This document shows, one piece after another, positions 1 through 7,866 of a DNA stretch of 34,392 nt (its first letter is position 1; every line of letters begins with the position of its first letter). The stretch spans positions 1 to 34,392 of the forward strand of contig JALWJZ010000104.1 of the NCBI GenBank assembly GCA_026996855.1. Reading direction: 5' to 3'. The notes beneath the pieces were generated by a model. The model saw only the letters and a program-made list of their open reading frames with translations. It was not told where the DNA came from and did not search any database. Made by a program: the position numbers and the translations under genes. Origin of the DNA: Anaerolineales bacterium. GTDB taxonomy: Bacteria; Chloroflexota; Anaerolineae; Anaerolineales; DRMV01.

Positions 1-2
1 CT

Positions 3-104
3 GTCACCCCCACGCCCACCCCGACGTCAACCTCAACCCCGAGTTCGACGACTTCCTATCGAGGCGGGGAAGGCCAGGCACGAGTGGCACATCAAGGCCC
101 TTGA
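3..104 (+). CDS. Possible 3' end of a Thr/Pro-rich protein (partial)
   Basis: Frame 3 from the window edge encodes a Thr/Pro/Ser-rich stretch (VTPTPTPTSTSTPSS) followed by about 15 residues and a TGA at 102-104. Similar linkers occur in the two LCP proteins of this window (for example near residues 90-108 of the gene at 21355). The other two forward frames are also open over part of this stretch, so the assignment is weak. No terminator was seen after the stop. Without the upstream sequence the product cannot be named. Confidence 0.22.
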   Translation, partial: VTPTPTPTSTSTPSSTTSYRGGEGQARVAHQGP

Positions 105-211
105 AAAAGTGGGGGGGTGAGATTTGTCAGGTGGTGGCTTTGAAAGTAGCACAGAAACACCTTTGAGGATACGATTGGAAAGGAAAGGTTATGAAGCAAA
201 TTCACGACCAC

Positions 212-220
212 AAAGGAGGT
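212..220 (+). promoter_or_regulatory. Ribosome binding site that sets the fhs start
   Basis: AAAGGAGGT lies 6 nt before the ATG at 227. An in-frame ATG at 191 is possible but has only AGGAAAGG just ahead of it. The near-perfect Shine-Dalgarno sequence falls inside that longer reading frame, so 227 is the better start. Confidence 0.8.
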
Positions 221-226
221 TTCGTC

Positions 227-2143
227 ATGGACAAGTGGGAACTCTCATTGCGTCCCTTCCGGCCCTTGCGGCCTGAACGTCGTGAGCCGGTACCGCCGGA
301 CTACGAAATCGCCCAGGAGGCCGAACTCAAACCCATCACCGAAGTGGCCGAGGAAGCTGGCATCCGGCCCGAGGAACTGGAACCCTACGGCACCTACAAG
401 GCCAAGGTGAAACTGGACATCCTGAAGCGCCTGGAGGCGGTTCCCAACGGCAAGTACGTCATCGTGACGGCCATCACCCCCACGCCCCTGGGCGAGGGCA
501 AGACCACCACCACCATCGGCCTGGCCCAGGCCCTGGGCGCGCACCTGGGCAAGAAGACCTTCGCCTGTATCCGCCAGCCCAGCATGGGACCTACCTTCGG
601 CATCAAGGGCGGCGCGGCCGGCGGCGGGTACAGCCAGGTGGTGCCCATGGAAGACTTCAACCTGCACCTGACGGGCGACATCCACGCGGTGAGCATTTCC
701 GCCAACCTGCTGGCCGCGGCGCTGGATACCCGCATGTTCCACGAGTGGCGCCAGAGCGACGAGGCTCTCTTCCGCCGCCTTTTCCCCATCAAGAACGGCA
801 AACGCCAGATTCCCCGGGGCTACCGCTACCGTATGGAAAAACTGGGCATCAAGCCCGAAGACCTGGAAAACCTGCCCCCGGACAAACTGCGCAAACTGGT
901 ACGCCTGGACGTGGACCCCGACACCATCACCATCCGCCGGGTGGTGGACGTCAACGACCGCATGTTGCGGGAAATCGAGATCGGCCTGGGCCCGGACGAG
1001 AAGGGCTTCACCCGCCGTACCGGGTTCGACATCAGCGTGGCCAGCGAAATCATGGCCATCCTGGCTCTGACCACCAGCCTCAAGGACCTGCGGGAACGGT
1101 TGGGCCGCATGGTCATTGCGCTGAGCAAGGACGGCGAACCCATCACCGCGGAGGACCTGGGCATTGCCGGCGCGCTCACCGCGCTGATGAAGGACGCCAT
1201 CAAGCCCAACTTGATGCAAACCCTGGAAGGCACCCCCGTGTTCGTCCACGCCGGACCTTTCGCCAACATCGCCCACGGCAACAGTTCCATCGTGGCCGAC
1301 CTCATCGCACTGAAACTGGCGGACTTCGTGGTCACCGAGGCCGGCTTTGGCGCGGACATCGGCTTCGAGAAATTCGTGCACATCAAGTGCCGCTACTCCG
1401 GTTTGAAGCCCGACGCGGCCGTGCTGGTGGTCACCGTGCGCGCGCTCAAGATGCACGGCGGCGGCCCCAAGGTTTCCCCCGGCAAGCCCCTGGACCCGGC
1501 CTACACCCAGGAGAACCTGGAACTGCTGCGAGCCGGTCTGCCCAACATGATTCACCATATCAACATCGTGCGCAAGGTGGGCATCCCCGTGGTGGTGGCC
1601 ATCAACGCCTTCCCCACGGACACCCCCGCGGAGCACGAACTCATCCGCCAGGCCGCGCTGGAGGCCGGCGCGTTCGACGCGGTGGTGGCCCGCCACTGGG
1701 CCCTGGGCGGCGAGGGCGCAGTGGACCTGGCAAAGGCCGTCATCCAGGCCACGGAGCAACCCAACGACTTCCACTTCCTGTATGACCTGGATATGCCCCT
1801 CAAGGAGAAAATCGAAATCGTGGCCCGGGAGGTGTACGGCGCGGACGGCGTGGACTTCGAGCCGCTGGCCGAGGAGAAACTGGCCGAGTACGAGCGCCTG
1901 GGCTACGGCAACCTGCCCATTTGCGTGGCCAAGACCCACCTGAGCCTGAGCCACGACCCCAACCTCAAAGGCGCGCCCAAAGGCTTCCGCATCCCCATCC
2001 GGGACGTGCGCCTCTCCGCGGGCGCGGGGTTCGTCTACCCCCTGGCCGGGCCCATCCGCACCATGCCGGGCCTGCCCACCCGGCCCGCATACATGGATGT
2101 GGAGGTGGACGTAGAGACCGGGCGGGTGATTGGGTTGTTCTGA
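227..2143 (+). CDS. fhs: Formate--tetrahydrofolate ligase
   Basis: This enzyme joins formate to tetrahydrofolate with ATP, giving 10-formyl-THF for purine synthesis and one-carbon metabolism; in acetogens it is the first THF step of the methyl branch. The 638-residue product has the family nucleotide-binding segment [13 protein letters not shown] at about 84-96, followed by [20 protein letters not shown] and HLTGD, all hallmarks of the family. The C-terminal half ([26 protein letters not shown]) is also conserved. Most bacterial enzymes are about 555 residues. This one has an N-terminal extension of some 35 residues and a longer central region (about 185-250), like the longer forms seen in C1-THF synthases. 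It stands alone: no folD or metF is adjacent, and a strong terminator follows 3 nt after the stop. Confidence 0.97.
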   Translation: MDKWELSLRPFRPLRPERREPVPPDYEIAQEAELKPITEVAEEAGIRPEELEPYGTYKAKVKLDILKRLEAVPNGKYVIVTAITPTPLGEGKTTTTIGLAQALGAHLGKKTFACIRQPSMGPTFGIKGGAAGGGYSQVVPMEDFNLHLTGDIHAVSISANLLAAALDTRMFHEWRQSDEALFRRLFPIKNGKRQIPRGYRYRMEKLGIKPEDLENLPPDKLRKLVRLDVDPDTITIRRVVDVNDRMLREIEIGLGPDEKGFTRRTGFDISVASEIMAILALTTSLKDLRERLGRMVIALSKDGEPITAEDLGIAGALTALMKDAIKPNLMQTLEGTPVFVHAGPFANIAHGNSSIVADLIALKLADFVVTEAGFGADIGFEKFVHIKCRYSGLKPDAAVLVVTVRALKMHGGGPKVSPGKPLDPAYTQENLELLRAGLPNMIHHINIVRKVGIPVVVAINAFPTDTPAEHELIRQAALEAGAFDAVVARHWALGGEGAVDLAKAVIQATEQPNDFHFLYDLDMPLKEKIEIVAREVYGADGVDFEPLAEEKLAEYERLGYGNLPICVAKTHLSLSHDPNLKGAPKGFRIPIRDVRLSAGAGFVYPLAGPIRTMPGLPTRPAYMDVEVDVETGRVIGLF

Positions 2144-2146
2144 TAG

Positions 2147-2179
2147 AAAGGTGGGGCGGCCTTCGGCCGCCCCACCTTT
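2147..2179 (+). terminator. Rho-independent-type terminator after fhs
   Basis: A perfect 14-bp stem (2147-2160 with 2166-2179, starting AAAGGTGGGG) has a 5-nt CTTCG loop. The outer A/T pairs supply the T run downstream and an equivalent on the other strand, so it could work in both directions. It ends the fhs transcript. Confidence 0.85.
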
Positions 2180-2226
2180 GAATTTAATTCCTGTTGTGAC
2201 TCGGGCAATCCCCGGTGGACATCCCA

Positions 2227-3390
2227 ATGCCTCGCACAGTGTCACGTATGCCCCTCCAACGCCCTATCTCCCTCCCCTGGTGGCTCCCCATTCCCTTTAC
2301 CGGACTGGCAGCCCTGCTGCTCCTCACCTGGGCCTATGGCTTTCACGGGGGCGATGTGGAAGCCGTTTTCCACGTGGGTAACCCTAAGCAAGGCACCGGC
2401 TACGACGGCCAGTTCGTGTACTTCATGGCCCGGAACCTACACCCCCGTGAAGCCGAAGCCTACCTGGACGTGCCCGCCTATCGCTACCAGCGCATTCTGC
2501 TTCCGTTGCTGGCCCACCTGCTCTCCGGCGGGGAACCGCGACGCATTTTGTTCACGGTGTGGGGGCTGAGCCTGGCCGGGCATCTGCTGGGCACCGCGGT
2601 CTGGAGTCTGTGGCTGCGACGGTGGCAGGTTTCCCCCGGGTGGGGGTTGCTCTACGGCTTGTGGCCCGGCCTGCTGCTCTCCCTGCGCCTGGGCATGACC
2701 GAGCCCCTGGCCTACGGCCTGGCCCTGGCCGGGCTGTGGGCCGTGGAACGGCGGCGCACCTGGCTGGCCGCAGGCCTGCTCCTGGCCGCGGCGCTGACCA
2801 AGGAAACCACGTTGCCCTTCGTCGCAGCCGCAGGGGTGGGCTTGTGGCAGCGGAAATTCACCACGGCCAGCGCGGAAACCGGGAGGTGGGAATGGCTACA
2901 CGCAATACGGCAGGCCTTTCCTTTCTTTACGGCCGCCGTGCTCCTGCCCTGGGCCCTCTGGCAGGCATGGCTCTTCCATACCTTTGGCCGTCCGGGCCTG
3001 GGCATCGGCGGCCACGGCGCCACACCCCCGCCTCCCGTGCCTTTCGGGGGTCTCTTCCAGGCGCTGCTCGCCCTGCCCTGGACCTGGAAGGCCCTCTACC
3101 TGCTCGTCTTCGGACCTTCCATGCTGCTCCCTCTGGCCCTGGGTCTGGTCTGGGCCGGGCGACAGTGGCATTATCGGGATTTTTCCCCGTGGAACACCCT
3201 CATGCTGGCCTACGGCCTCCTGGCCGCGGCCATGCCCATGTGGAGTTGGGACCCCTTCGCGCTCATCCGGGTGTTGTTCCCGGGGCTGGTGGCCTTCTGG
3301 GCCATGGCCCTGCAAACCGGCCGGTTCGCGCTTTTGCGCCGCCTCAGTCCCTTCTGGGCCGCGCTGCTGGCCTTCGTGGTGGCGCGGTGA
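2227..3390 (+). CDS. Polytopic membrane protein, possible GT-C-type glycosyltransferase
   Basis: The protein has about 387 residues and roughly nine to ten hydrophobic segments, the first at about 11-35. The loop after that first segment carries GYDGQFVYFMARNL and then DVPAYRYQRILLPLLA. An acidic residue in the first extracytoplasmic loop is typical of GT-C glycosyltransferases, which use lipid-linked sugars at the outer membrane face; assigning this protein to them is inference. Three starts are possible: GTG 2215, ATG 2227 and ATG 2248. ATG 2227 is chosen because GGTGG lies 8 nt upstream, but this is not firm. It lies downstream of the fhs terminator and its stop is only 5 nt from the convergent ABC ATPase gene. 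Confidence 0.7.
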   Translation: MPRTVSRMPLQRPISLPWWLPIPFTGLAALLLLTWAYGFHGGDVEAVFHVGNPKQGTGYDGQFVYFMARNLHPREAEAYLDVPAYRYQRILLPLLAHLLSGGEPRRILFTVWGLSLAGHLLGTAVWSLWLRRWQVSPGWGLLYGLWPGLLLSLRLGMTEPLAYGLALAGLWAVERRRTWLAAGLLLAAALTKETTLPFVAAAGVGLWQRKFTTASAETGRWEWLHAIRQAFPFFTAAVLLPWALWQAWLFHTFGRPGLGIGGHGATPPPPVPFGGLFQALLALPWTWKALYLLVFGPSMLLPLALGLVWAGRQWHYRDFSPWNTLMLAYGLLAAAMPMWSWDPFALIRVLFPGLVAFWAMALQTGRFALLRRLSPFWAALLAFVVAR

Positions 3391-3395
3391 CCCCC

Positions 3396-4175
3396 TCATC
3401 CCGACAAAATGGCTTCCCGAATCCGCCGCACCAGTTCGCCGAAGAGGGGGGTAAAACGAATCTCCTCGGTGCGGGGCCGGGGGAAAGGCACGGTCAAATC
3501 CAGCCGCAGCCGGGCCGGGCGGGGACTGAGCACCAGCACCCGGTCGGCCAGCACCAGCGCCTCGGTCATGGAATGGGTGACCATCAAGATGGTCACCCCG
3601 GTATGGCGCCAAATCCGGAGCAACTCCTCCCACATCTGCTCCCGGGTCAGCGTATCCAGCGGGGAAAAGGGCTCGTCCAGCAGCAACAGCCGGGGCCGGT
3701 ACACCAGGGCCCGGGCCAGGGCCACCCGCTGGGCCATGCCGCCGGAAAGGTCCCGGGGAAGGGTATGTTCGAACCCCTCCAGGCCCACCAGGGCCACCAT
3801 CTCCCGGGCCCGGGCCTCGGCTTCGCGGCGAGTCACCCCGCGAATTTCCAGGGGCAGGGTGATGTTCTGCAACACCGTGCGCCAGGGTAGCAGGTTGGCG
3901 TGCTGGAACACCAGACCGATTTCCGGCTGGGGCGCGGCCAGAGGCCGCGACGCGTAACACACCTGCCCGCGCGTGGGCGGAAGCAAGCCCGCCAGCACCC
4001 GCAACAAAGTGCTCTTGCCGCACCCCGAAGGCCCCAACACCGCCAGAAAACCGCCCTCCGGGACCTGGAAGTTCAAATCCTGCAACACCCAAAAGGGCTG
4101 GCCGCCGTTTCGATAGGCCAGGGAAAGGTCATGCACCCAAAGCAAGGCCTTACCCGCGGGACACACCGCGCTCAT
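3396..4175 (-). CDS. ABC transporter ATPase of the riboflavin import operon
   Basis: This is the cytoplasmic ATPase of an importer in the nitrate/sulfonate/taurine class (SsuB/TauB-like). The Walker A motif GPSGCGKST, Q-loop (VFQHANLLPW), signature LSGGMAQR, Walker B LLLLDEPFSPLD and switch histidine (MVTHSMTEAL) are all present, and the length of about 259 residues is normal. The start at 4175 overlaps the stop of ribY in an ATGA arrangement, indicating translational coupling. A TTG nine bases upstream is possible but less likely. Being third behind an FMN riboswitch, permease and binding protein, it is almost certainly the energy-coupling subunit of the same riboflavin transporter. Function by sequence is firm; substrate is by context. 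Confidence 0.93.
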   Translation of the reverse strand: MSAVCPAGKALLWVHDLSLAYRNGGQPFWVLQDLNFQVPEGGFLAVLGPSGCGKSTLLRVLAGLLPPTRGQVCYASRPLAAPQPEIGLVFQHANLLPWRTVLQNITLPLEIRGVTRREAEARAREMVALVGLEGFEHTLPRDLSGGMAQRVALARALVYRPRLLLLDEPFSPLDTLTREQMWEELLRIWRHTGVTILMVTHSMTEALVLADRVLVLSPRPARLRLDLTVPFPRPRTEEIRFTPLFGELVRRIREAILSG

Positions 4176-5251
4176 TTCCCCCAACCTTTGCTCCAGGCGG
4201 GCAGGAATTCGTTGGTGTACGCCGCCTCCACATCCAGGGGCGCGTCCAACAACTTCATGTCCAACAACACCCGATGCATGTTCTCCCAGGCTTCGGGGGA
4301 AGCATGGCCCAAATCCGTAGCCCGCCAGGCGTCCATTGCGGTTTCCAACACTTCCATCTGCACCGGGTCATGGGGCTTCAGGTCCTCCACATACTTCATG
4401 CTAATTTCATAGGCCGTCTCGGGGTGGTCCAGCACATCCCGCAGGCCCATGAGGAAGGCGTTGACGAAGGCCCGCACCCGCTCCGGGTGCTCCCGGGCAT
4501 ACGTTTCATTGGTGATGATGCCGTTGGAAGCCAGGGTCACGTATTCGGCCACGGGGAATACGGTCAGGTCGAACCCCATGTGGCGCAATTGAATGGGCTC
4601 GTTGGTCATGTACCCCACCACGACGCGGTGCTTGCCGGTGGCAAAGGCCTCCACCTGGTTGAAACCGATGGCCTCCAGGGTCACGTCGGTTTCCTGCAAA
4701 CCGAACTCGTGCAACAGGGCCACCAGGCCGATGTAAGTGGCGCCGAAGAGGCCCGGCAATCCGATGGTCTGGCCTTTCAAATCCGCGGGGGACTGCAACC
4801 CCAGCCCGGCATCGGCAATGACGGCCACGGGGAAATCCTGCCACCAGGCGGTCACGTAAAGCACGGGCAGGCCCTGGGCCCGGGCCAGCAGCACCTGCTC
4901 ACCCGACACCACGGCAAAAGGCAGTTTGCCCGCGCCTACCAGGGCCACACCGTCGGTTTCGAAGCTGTAATCGAACGCCACATCGAACCCGGCCTGGCGA
5001 AAACAACCCCTTTCCTGGGCCACGTAAAAAGGCGCAAATTGCACATTGGGGATGTAGCCCATGGGCAGGCGAACGGACTCCAGAGAGGACGCAGGCGCAG
5101 GTGTTTCCGCCTGGAGCGCGGTCGCGGTAACCTCAACCACCAGCGCGGCCTCGGGTGTGGAAATCGCGGTGGGGGCTGCTTTCCCCCGGGCACATGCGGC
5201 CAAAAGGAGCAACAACAGCCCGAGCGTAACGGCCAACTTTCGGAGGAACAT
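4172..5251 (-). CDS. ribY: Riboflavin ABC transporter substrate-binding lipoprotein (RibY-like)
   Basis: The product has 359 residues and a lipoprotein signal peptide: basic start MFLRK, a long Leu-rich core and lipobox LAAC with Cys20. A short Ala/Thr/Pro linker leads into an NMT1/THI5-like binding domain (VRLPMGYIPNVQFAPFYVAQ, then AVVSGEQVLLARAQGLPV and GLPGLFGATYIG). This fold also binds thiamine precursors and sulfonates, so homology alone does not give the ligand. The FMN riboswitch upstream of the operon points to riboflavin, as in the RibXY systems known from Chloroflexota. The reading frame is open further upstream, but ATG 5251 has AAGGAG 7 nt before it and begins the signal peptide, so the longer version is rejected. 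It is separated from ribX by 127 nt with a terminator-like hairpin. Confidence 0.88.
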   Translation of the reverse strand: MFLRKLAVTLGLLLLLLAACARGKAAPTAISTPEAALVVEVTATALQAETPAPASSLESVRLPMGYIPNVQFAPFYVAQERGCFRQAGFDVAFDYSFETDGVALVGAGKLPFAVVSGEQVLLARAQGLPVLYVTAWWQDFPVAVIADAGLGLQSPADLKGQTIGLPGLFGATYIGLVALLHEFGLQETDVTLEAIGFNQVEAFATGKHRVVVGYMTNEPIQLRHMGFDLTVFPVAEYVTLASNGIITNETYAREHPERVRAFVNAFLMGLRDVLDHPETAYEISMKYVEDLKPHDPVQMEVLETAMDAWRATDLGHASPEAWENMHRVLLDMKLLDAPLDVEAAYTNEFLPAWSKGWGK

Positions 5252-5342
5252 GGCACAACTCCTTGCGATGATGGGATAACGGATTGGCTCCTGCGCAGGT
5301 TTGACTGCACAAATTCCGGCACGCCAACGGCGTTTCCAAAGG

Positions 5343-5374
5343 AAAAACGCCCCGAACCCCGTCGTGAAGGGGCG
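5343..5374 (-). terminator. Terminator-like hairpin between ribX and ribY
   Basis: Just after the ribX stop, the minus strand has a CGCCCC/GGGGCG stem (5369-5374 with 5348-5353) followed by five T residues (5347-5343). This is the form of a weak intrinsic terminator. It would reduce read-through into ribY and the ATPase, or protect the 3' end of the ribX message. Confidence 0.55.
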
Positions 5375-5378
5375 CTTT

Positions 5379-6164
5379 TCATCCACCTCGGTGCACCCGG
5401 GTGCCCTCCAGCGCGTGGTTCTGCCAGGCCAGCAAGCGGGCCTCCAGCAGGCGCACCGCGGCGTACAACGACAACGCCATGAGGGTGAGCGCCCCCAGGG
5501 CCACGAAAACCAGCGCGGTATCGTACCGGCCCCGGGCGGTGTTGATGAGGAAACCCAGGCCCCGGTCCGCGGCGATGAATTCGCCCACCACCGCGCCGAT
5601 GACGGACAGGGTCGCGGCAATGCGCAGACCACCGGCCAAAACGGGCAGCGCGGCCGGCCATTCCAGGTACCACAGGGTCTGCCACCAGGAAGCATGCAAC
5701 ACCCGGAGCAAATCCCGCCACTCCGAGGGAATGTTGCGAATGCCCACCACGGTGTTGATGAGCATGGGAAAAAAGACAATGAGGGCACAAATGAGCACCT
5801 TGGAAAACAGCCCCGGGCCGAACCAGATGATGAGCAAAGGAGCCAGGGCCACCACCGGCATGGCCTGGCTGGCCACCAGGTACGGCGACAGGGCCCGCTC
5901 CAGCACCCAGAAGCGGGCCATGAGATAACCCAGGGGCAGGGCCACGCTCAGGCCCAGCAGAAGCCCCAGCACCACTTCCACCAGCGTGGCCCACGCGTGC
6001 TTCCACAACAGCCCGCTGAGGATGACGTATCGGGCCTTGTGGTACACGTCCACGGGCGAGGGCAAAATAAAGCGGGGCAGGCCGCTCCACTCGGCCACCC
6101 CCCACCAAAGCAACAAGCCCACCCCCAGGGCCAGGATTTCCGGCAAGAAACGGTGCCAGCGCAT
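5379..6164 (-). CDS. ribX: Riboflavin ABC transporter permease (RibX-like)
   Basis: This is a 261-residue inner-membrane permease of the BPD_transp_1 (SsuC/TauC-like) family with about six membrane segments. The stretch GLLLGLSVALPLGYLMARF and the loop GGLRIAATLSVIGAVVGEF, which contacts the ATPase, are typical. ATG 6164 is chosen because GGGAGGAA lies 5 nt upstream and the encoded protein starts just before the first membrane segment. The longer frame to 6302 would translate part of the riboswitch leader. It is the first gene of the operon and sits directly behind the riboswitch terminator. Riboflavin as substrate rests on the riboswitch and the ribY neighbour. Confidence 0.9.
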   Translation of the reverse strand: MRWHRFLPEILALGVGLLLWWGVAEWSGLPRFILPSPVDVYHKARYVILSGLLWKHAWATLVEVVLGLLLGLSVALPLGYLMARFWVLERALSPYLVASQAMPVVALAPLLIIWFGPGLFSKVLICALIVFFPMLINTVVGIRNIPSEWRDLLRVLHASWWQTLWYLEWPAALPVLAGGLRIAATLSVIGAVVGEFIAADRGLGFLINTARGRYDTALVFVALGALTLMALSLYAAVRLLEARLLAWQNHALEGTRVHRGG

Positions 6165-6188
6165 CGGTTCCTCCCGTGTTGGGCATCG

Positions 6189-6226
6189 AAAAAACACAAC
6201 CCCGAGGCTCTGAAACAACCTCGGGG
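6189..6226 (-). terminator. Expression-platform terminator of the FMN riboswitch
   Basis: On the minus strand CCCCGAGG (6226-6219) pairs with CCTCGGGG (6207-6200) around an 11-nt loop. TTGTG and then TTTTTT (6194-6189) follow. It lies between the FMN aptamer and ribX, where ligand-induced termination would shut off uptake. Confidence 0.85.
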
Positions 6227-6241
6227 CATGCAATGCATTCC

Positions 6242-6283
6242 CTTGTCTACCAACGGGCCTGGTCGGGCCCTGCGGTAGACAAG
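6242..6283 (-). promoter_or_regulatory. Leader hairpin between aptamer and terminator
   Basis: A 10-bp perfect stem (CTTGTCTACC with GGTAGACAAG; 6242-6251 and 6274-6283) encloses a smaller GGGCC/GGCCC stem. It sits between the aptamer and the terminator. It may be an antiterminator partner, a pause site or a spacer helix; which one cannot be told by eye. Confidence 0.6.
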
Positions 6284-6313
6284 ACGTTCCCGCACCCGCC
6301 ACGCGGGCACGGA

Positions 6314-6478
6314 CGACAACCTTCTCCCATCCGGACTATACCGTCGGCCCCGGAATTCCACCGGGTCGGGCCCCGCACGTTGGGTACGCAAACGCGGGGC
6401 TTCGCGGGCTTTCACCGCCGGTCGGGAATTGCCCCATCCGTCCTGGCGGATGAGGCTCACCCTGCCCCGAAGGTTGTC
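6314..6478 (-). promoter_or_regulatory. FMN riboswitch (RFN element)
   Basis: The minus strand shows the conserved blocks of the FMN aptamer in order: TTCGGGGCAGGGTGAG, CAATTCCCGACCGGCGGT, AAAGCCCGCGAAGC, GGTGGAATTCCGGGGCCGAC, then GGTATAGTCCGGATGGGAGA. The closing P1 helix is GACAACCTT (6478-6470) with AAGGTTGTC (6322-6314). The two GGCGGT/GACGGT elements and the AGTCCGGATG strand are diagnostic. FMN binding normally represses downstream genes, here ribX, ribY and the ATPase. The start of the ribX gene is 150 nt downstream, after a hairpin and terminator. Confidence 0.96.
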
Positions 6479-6542
6479 CCGTTCTTTTTTTGTACTGCTC
6501 GAGACGCCGCGACCAAGCCGGGTCGCCTCGTGGCACAACCGC

Positions 6543-6570
6543 ATTATACCGACAAAGGGGCGCTTTGGAA
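6543..6570 (-). promoter_or_regulatory. Promoter of the riboflavin-uptake operon
   Basis: On the minus strand TATAAT (6548-6543) is preceded after 16 nt by TTCCAA (6570-6565). Transcription would begin near 6536, about 58 nt before the aptamer. The perfect -10 box makes this the best candidate. Confidence 0.6.
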
Positions 6571-6625
6571 GCCGCTTCAACCCGAAGTTTCGTCACCTTT
6601 TCGAGTTTCCCTATCACGGGACCTT

Positions 6626-7720
6626 TCACTTTCGAGCCTGAGCGTACAGGCGCTCGAACTCCTGGACGAAGGCTGCGGCCAGGGCCGGGTCGTGGATGAT
6701 GAGCAGATTTTCGTCATTGACCGTCTCCGCCCGCTGGGAAAAGTTGTACGAACCAAAAGCCACGATGCGGCGATCCCACACCAGCACTTTGTGATGCATG
6801 GCCTCGGGGTTGCCATCCAAACGCACATCCACTCCGGCTTCGCGCAGCCGGTGGTATTCGCTCCCCTGCCCCACCTGTTCGGCTTCCATCACGCCGCGTA
6901 TGCGCACACCCGCATGGTGCCGCTCCAGCATGGCTTCCGCCAGGTCGTCGCTGGTGAAACTGAAGGCGAGGAAGAGCACCTCTTCCCGGGCTTCGCGTGT
7001 CAGCGCCACCAGTCGGGGCAGCGCGGCTTCTTCGGGCAAAAAGTAGGTTTCCACCAAAATGCCCTGCACCTTCACCTGGGGATAAGGCGTGGTCAAAGAC
7101 GAACCCCGCCCAAAGACCCGCAAACGGAACATCTCGTCGAACTCGCGGGCATAATTGGCAGCCAGGTGCGAAGAAAACAAGCGCACGAGGTGGTTGTTGT
7201 GGCGATAGGCCCCGGCAAAGGTGAAATTCATGGAGCCGGTCCACACTTCACTCTGGTCCACCACCAGGAATTTGTGGTGCATATACCCCCCTTCTTGGGG
7301 CGCCACCACCACGGGGATGCCTGCTTCCTCCAGCGCGGCAATGGTCTGGACTTCTACCTGGCCCAGCACCACTCGAACCGTGGCGCCAGAGCGGGCCGCG
7401 TCGCGCAAAGCGTCCAATATCCGATAACTGTCCAAGGCGTATACCGCTACCAGAACCTCCTGCCGGGCCAGACCTACGACCTGAGCCAAAATTTGGTCCA
7501 GCCCTCCGTACCCCTCTTGGGCTTCAGGACGCTCCGGAAGAGTAAAATACGCGCTCCAGAAAGGCCCTTCGTAGGCTTTCGTGGCCGGCCAAAGGTTCAC
7601 CGTGGGGGAAGGGGTAAACGTTCCAGAGGCCTCGGTGAAAGCCCGTTGCCCCAGGTACAGGGTGAGCAAAAAAACCAACAAGGCGGCCACACGGCGCAAA
7701 ATGTGCCATCCCTTTCCCAT
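6626..7720 (-). CDS. Phospholipase D-like protein with two HKD motifs, membrane anchored
   Basis: A 364-residue protein with two complete HxKxxxxD motifs: H148-K150-D155 followed by GSMN, and H309-K311-D316 followed by GSYN. This is the full active site of a PLD-superfamily phosphodiesterase in one chain. An N-terminal hydrophobic segment (about 10-24) followed by a Thr/Pro-rich linker suggests a signal anchor, with the enzyme outside the cell. Family members cleave phospholipids, make cardiolipin or act as nucleases. The domain layout resembles stand-alone PLD-like proteins (PLDc_2) rather than cardiolipin synthases, which have two N-terminal membrane helices. ATG 7720 is chosen for its GGGAGG site. 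The gene is divergent from the phosphatase gene at 7867 and ends upstream of the riboflavin operon promoter. Confidence 0.88.
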   Translation of the reverse strand: MGKGWHILRRVAALLVFLLTLYLGQRAFTEASGTFTPSPTVNLWPATKAYEGPFWSAYFTLPERPEAQEGYGGLDQILAQVVGLARQEVLVAVYALDSYRILDALRDAARSGATVRVVLGQVEVQTIAALEEAGIPVVVAPQEGGYMHHKFLVVDQSEVWTGSMNFTFAGAYRHNNHLVRLFSSHLAANYAREFDEMFRLRVFGRGSSLTTPYPQVKVQGILVETYFLPEEAALPRLVALTREAREEVLFLAFSFTSDDLAEAMLERHHAGVRIRGVMEAEQVGQGSEYHRLREAGVDVRLDGNPEAMHHKVLVWDRRIVAFGSYNFSQRAETVNDENLLIIHDPALAAAFVQEFERLYAQARK

Positions 7721-7776
7721 GAAACGCCGCCTCCCAAAAGGAAACTCGGATGGCATCTCTCCCCATCCTGGTGCCA

Positions 7777-7803
7777 AGTATACTTGCTGCGCTGGATTTG
7801 CAA
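7777..7803 (-). promoter_or_regulatory. Candidate promoter of the PLD-like gene
   Basis: The minus strand has TATACT (7782-7777) and TTGCAA (7803-7798) with a 15-nt spacer, shorter than the usual 17. The -10 box is good; the -35 assignment is tentative. Confidence 0.4.
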
Positions 7804-7821
7804 CGAGCCGACCACCGCTCG

Positions 7822-7830
7822 TGGTATAAC
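7822..7830 (+). promoter_or_regulatory. Candidate extended -10 promoter of the phosphatase gene
   Basis: TGGTATAAC matches an extended -10 element (TGnTATAAT) 37 nt before the ATG at 7867. No clear -35 box was found at 17 nt. Confidence 0.4.
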
Positions 7831-7866
7831 CAGATGTGCCCATCATCCCAGTCGGAGGCAAAAGCC

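Noticed and set aside
245-2245. 666-residue open frame antisense to fhs
   Set aside because: It mirrors the codon pattern of fhs (GC-rich third positions), has no family signature, is rich in His/Gly/Val/Gln, and lacks a ribosome binding site. It is a shadow.
2896-4092. 398-residue open frame across the ABC ATPase gene and the membrane protein gene
   Set aside because: It runs out of frame through two clear genes and has a composition dominated by Gly/Pro/Arg/Ala, typical of a shifted frame.
4172-5251. Thiamine-precursor or sulfonate binding as the function of ribY
   Set aside because: The fold allows it, but the FMN riboswitch governing the operon makes riboflavin far more likely. No thiamine riboswitch was seen.
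5252-5788. 5' extension of the ribY reading frame
   Set aside because: The extension overlaps ribX out of frame. The true start is fixed by the signal peptide and AAGGAG at 5251.
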